From: Chara braunii
Lineage: Eukaryota; Streptophyta; Charophyceae; Charales; Characeae
Assembly (NCBI GenBank): GCA_003427395.1
Contig: BFEA01000273.1
Coordinates: forward strand, 531,536-553,042
Direction: 5' to 3'
DNA length: 21,507 nucleotides
Shown: positions 18,603 to 21,507 of the stretch, piece by piece
Numbering within the stretch: position 1 is the stretch's first letter
Layout of the letters: each line of letters starts with the position of its first letter
The notes under the pieces: model-generated
Told to the model about the DNA's origin: nothing
The model's database searches: none
What the model saw: the letters and a program-made list of their open reading frames with translations, nothing else
Made by a program: the position numbers and the translations under genes

Positions 18603-18833
18603 CGCGGACCGTTTGTTGTGGGTCAGTTCTGGGGCTAGCAGTGCTATTCAGCCTGATGTCAGAACAGCAGCAACATGTTTCATCCATTTAGACTCTCATT
18701 TCCCTCCAATGCATTCAAATCGCAAACAAGAGTTTGAATAGTGAACATGTTTGCACAGGCAGAGAGTGCACATCCCTGACCATTGATTACAGAGATCTCA
18801 AGCACAACTCGTCTGAAAGAAGATTTTAAATAC
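18510..18833 (-). other. Start of the intron downstream of the BIG exon
   Basis: Begins with the donor GTATTT (AAG|GTATTT at 18833 downwards), an excellent match to the plant 5' splice site. It contains the (GA)25 tract. The next BIG exon, which should encode the Cys-rich hemi-RING start, was not recognised anywhere lower in the window on the minus strand. Confidence 0.7.
18551..18600. repeat. (GA)25 microsatellite in BIG intron
   Basis: Twenty-five uninterrupted GA units, which read as CT on the BIG transcript strand, about 230 bases downstream of the exon's donor site. Confidence 0.95.
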
Positions 18834-19877
18834 CTTCAAGAGCTCCTCTCTTTTACGGAGAGCACGGCGCCTCATCTCATCCCTTGTCGCTTCTCGTAGA
18901 CGGCATACCCTTGAATGAAGAGACCCAACCAACACCCCACCATCTTTGCTTTCATCTGCCAGAGTGTCAAGAAGATTCTCTGCACGGGCACCAATGTCAT
19001 TCTCTCCTGACACACTCTCAAGAGCATGAAGAAGAGGGAGCAACCCCTCCCTTTCTATGCATTCTTGAGTCGGGATATGTCCCCTTGAAAGACCCCTGAG
19101 CATTCCCAAAATGACAGGCACTGAAGGCAGAGACACGCCGGCAGCCCATTCCGGTGACGCCTTATAGTCTGCAGTTTGCCCACCAGGACCAAGCCCAGGA
19201 AAAGCTTCCATCAAGTGGTGTATGGCTCTCACAGTGATTTTCTTTTCCATAACAAGCCCCTTCAGCTTCTCGCCACTTGGATTCAGCTTTATACTCTCAG
19301 TCATCTTGACAAAACTTTCTAGAGCCAGATGATGGTGGAAGGCAGCCTTCGCAATCATCTCACCTTTTGGGTTTTCTGCTTGGTGTTGCATTACCTTGTC
19401 ATATTCTACCATCAGCTTGTCGTACTTTGCAAAGTCCAAGAAAGGCACAAAATACTCAACCAGAACCTCCATAGCAGGGGCCTGTCCATACGTCAGGTAT
19501 GGCAAGATCCTTGCCACTGTATCTGTGTTCCGATGCTGTGCCTTTGTAGACGGAGGTGACAATTTCTCCAAGAACATCTTGACAGCAGAGACAGCTTCCA
19601 CACCCACTCCCATCCCACCACAGCCTCCCTCTCCAAGAGACATTTCACTTTCATTTGCTTCCTCAACAAGGCTCTCAACGATCAAAAGGAGGCTCTCTGC
19701 CACCTCTCCATTATGTTCATTAACAAAAGCCTTCCGTGCTCGCTCCAGCAATAACCGAAGAGCACCAAGTTGAAGCAAGGCCCGACGGTTGGTGTGTATC
19801 TTACAGCATAAATTAAGCAGCTTCAGGAGCAGCACCACTTCTTCCTCATTTGCCCTCAAATCATCATATGCAAGATT
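18834..19877 (-). CDS. BIG: BIG / UBR4-family giant E3 ligase, one internal exon (partial gene)
   Basis: A 1044-base exon (348 codons, phase 0 at both ends) between an acceptor with a pyrimidine tract (CTTCCTCTCTCTGTG...CGACAG, ending at 19878) and a donor AAG|GTATTT. The protein reads NLAYDDLRANEEEVVLLLKL, KIHTNRRALLQLGALRLLLE, ARILPYLTYGQAPAMEVLVE, LPSVPVILGMLRGLSRGHIP, SGENDIGARAENLLDTLAD and DEMRRRALRKREELLK. These match, from memory, the conserved helical C-terminal region of plant BIG (human UBR4), just before the hemi-RING E3 module. BIG is a ~5,000-residue cytosolic/membrane-associated protein involved in N-degron pathways, auxin transport and hormone signalling. Family features diverging here are a Gly-rich insert (GEGGCGGMGVG). 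There are no stops or frameshifts, and all Gln codons are CAA/CAG. Other exons lie outside the window or were not recognised. Confidence 0.9.
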
Positions 19878-20915
19878 CTGTCGAGTTCACAGAGAGAGGA
19901 AGCCAAACAGTTAATGGTGATGTTCATATCTGACTCTAGTTTCACAAAATGACGTAAGATTCTCACAGTTATGAGCGGGAGAAAGATCAGAGACTTGCAC
20001 GCTGACCTTATCCACTGAACATTGTAAAACACTCCCACGTAGATGAGTCGAACACGAATTTGATTTTTTAAAAATTGAAAAAAACTCATTGCTTCACACC
20101 TTTCTTTTTTCATCAATCAAATCAAATGCTAAGTAACATAAAGGTAATGTATTGGAATGTAATCAACGATTCCAAATATTCAAAGTCATGACAATTGAAT
20201 TACAACTTTGGTTTCCTGCTGATTGCCCCGAATCTTGGATTGTTCCTCAGTGTGAGAATTCGGAGGACCAAGATTCATAGGGGTTCCCAGCAAATAGCCC
20301 AGTGGTAAGAGACAACTTTACAGCTCCCCCAGACTCTGAAGAATCTACGTCTAGACCTACAGTGAACATGTGATGCCTTTCTCCATGATAAATGGCTCCT
20401 TCCCCTCTGCCGGTAGGTGCGAAGTGTGGTAGGTACTACGAGCCCTCTGCCCCATTCGAAAAGAGATTTGAATGGTTCACCGGTTCCACCGTATGCTCTC
20501 TGGGTTGAATTGAGTACGCGGTGCGCTTCTGATGCTGTTGCCACTTCGTGGCCTTCTTTCCTCAATGTCCTGGCACATACTATTTTTGACATCGCTGTAC
20601 GCGGGAAGACGACGTGCGATCTAATTTGATATTTGAACAAAGGAAAACACAAAAAAAGGGCGAAGCTTAGGGAAATTCTGAGTACGGATCCGGACCGCCC
20701 GGCCGACCAGCGCCTGCCCTGGGGAGGTCCCGGGCGGCCTGGCCGGGCGGGGGGCCCGGTTGGGGGCCGGCCCCCCCCAGCACACCTGCCCAGTGGGGGG
20801 TTTCCGACCCCGAATCGGCCACTTTGGACGTCGGCAAGGCCTACCGGGTCCGACCGCGCCGAGAAAACGGTGCGTCGGGCCCGTGAGGCCTGCTTTTTTT
20901 TTTTCAAGTTCGGAC

Positions 20916-20959
20916 GGCCCTCCGGCAGTCGATCATCCATGATCGACGGCCAGAGGGCC
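20916..20959. repeat. Near-perfect 44-base palindrome
   Basis: Arms 20916-20936 and 20939-20959 pair at 19 of 21 positions with a 2-base loop (GGCCCTCCGGCAGTCGATCA against ATGATCGACGGCCAGAGGGCC reversed). It follows an 11-base T run. A second, shorter inverted repeat (GGCCCCGTTTG / CAAACGGGGCC, 20984-20994 and 21032-21042) follows at once. Confidence 0.85.
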
Positions 20960-21070
20960 ATTCGTTTTTGGAGGGAAAAAGGAGGCCCCGTTTGAACAAG
21001 CGAGTGGCTGGGGAGGTCTGCATTCGCTTTCCAAACGGGGCCCCTGCTCCAGCCGCCGCGTTCGTCCTTT

Positions 21071-21191
21071 CGTCGAAGCACCTGCCCGTCGTCGCCCATC
21101 GCCTAGGAGTGCCGTCGCCATCGCGTGGGAGCACCGTCGCCCGTCGAAGCAGCTGCCCGTCGTCGCCGGCGCCTGGGACTGCCGTCACCCG
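21071..21191. repeat. 71-bp tandem duplication, ~1.7 copies
   Basis: CGTCGAAGCACCTGCCCGTC at 21071 recurs as CGTCGAAGCAGCTGCCCGTC at 21142, and similarity continues for about 50 bases (CCTAGGAGTGCCGTC against CCTGGGACTGCCGTC) up to the TTC tract. Confidence 0.8.
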
Positions 21192-21400
21192 TCTCTTCTT
21201 CTTCTTCTTCTTCTTCTTCTTCTTCTTCTTCTTCTTCTTCTTCTTCTTCTACTTCTTCTTTTTCTTCTACTTCTTCTTCTTCGTCTTCATCTTCTTCTTC
21301 TTCTTCTTCTTCTTCTTCCCTCCTCCTCCTTCTCCTCTTATTCTTCTGCTTCTTCTTCTCCTCCTCCCCCTCTCATCTTCTTCTTCATCTTCTTCTTCAT

Positions 21401-21431
<31 letters not shown>

Positions 21432-21507
21432 TAACTCTTCTGTTTTTCTTCTACCACGACTTCTTTACTCCTCCTCCCCCCCTCATCTTCACTTCACGTT
21501 TTTTTTT
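21192..21507. repeat. Long imperfect TTC/CTC polypyrimidine tract
   Basis: Mostly TTC units to about 21430, with CTC, TAC and TCATC interruptions, then pyrimidine-rich sequence to the window's end. The complementary strand is GAA-rich, which also means GAA on the BIG transcript. Long TTC/GAA tracts can form triplex structures. Confidence 0.9.

Larger units (their letters stand above)
19878..21507 (-). other. BIG intron upstream of the exon
   Basis: No further BIG exon is recognised. 19878-20280 is ordinary AT-rich intron-like DNA. 20290-20330 has a tRNA-like A box (TAGCCCAGTGGTAAGAG). 20680-21180 is a GC-rich island with inverted repeats and a 71-base tandem duplication. From 21192 on it is a TTC tract. 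The long minus-strand frame at 20275-21099 reflects GC composition, not a recognisable protein. Confidence 0.55.

Noticed and set aside
20275-21099. 274-codon minus-strand frame as a gene
   Set aside because: Its length follows from GC-rich, stop-poor sequence; the protein is low complexity and matches nothing I know, and it lies in an intron.

Overview
The window looks like nuclear DNA of a green plant-lineage eukaryote (streptophyte: land plant or charophyte alga; a Chara-like alga is only a guess). Three things point there: a spliced exon whose protein closely resembles the plant BIG/UBR4 family, two decayed chromodomain-carrying Ty3/Gypsy retrotransposons of plant type, and sparse coding DNA with plant-style splice sites and microsatellites. 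No bacterial operon, rRNA, tRNA gene or CRISPR array is present.

Layout. 1-1290: noncoding DNA with short repeats and no recognised gene. 1291-2520 (minus): remains of a protein-coding gene with a papain-fold, Josephin-like cysteine peptidase pattern, broken by one in-frame TGA and one frame change, followed by a Cys/His-rich reading frame. 2602-3027 and 10013-10443: two direct copies of an unrecognised ~430 bp repeat that bracket the first retroelement. 4094-9789 (plus): chromovirus 1, in the order gag, zinc knuckle, protease, RT, RNase H, integrase, chromodomain, polypurine tract, candidate 3' LTR, with many stops and frameshifts. 11469-16777 (minus): chromovirus 2, the same domain order in the opposite direction, better preserved but interrupted by nonsense codons and an RT deletion. 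It is bracketed by a second direct-repeat pair (10501-10856 and 18130-18509). 17564-18077: a dense one-orientation array of CCACGTCAG motifs. 18834-19877 (minus): one intact 348-codon exon of BIG/UBR4 with clear acceptor and donor sites. 19878-21507: BIG intron sequence with a GC-rich island, inverted repeats and a long TTC tract.

How it fits together. The only sequence that looks like a functioning host gene is the BIG exon. If the gene is intact, everything below 18834 that belongs to the same transcription unit lies in a very long intron (at least 18.8 kb unless the next exon was missed), into which retroelements have inserted. The two chromoviruses lie tail to tail and are distinct lineages, since their gag regions differ. 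Their premature stops are almost all explained by C-to-T (or G-to-A) changes, as expected for silenced, cytosine-methylated DNA. The least explained items are the Josephin-like pseudogene with its GDLQ repeats, the CCACGTCAG array, and the identical TAG codon at the same RNase H position in both elements.
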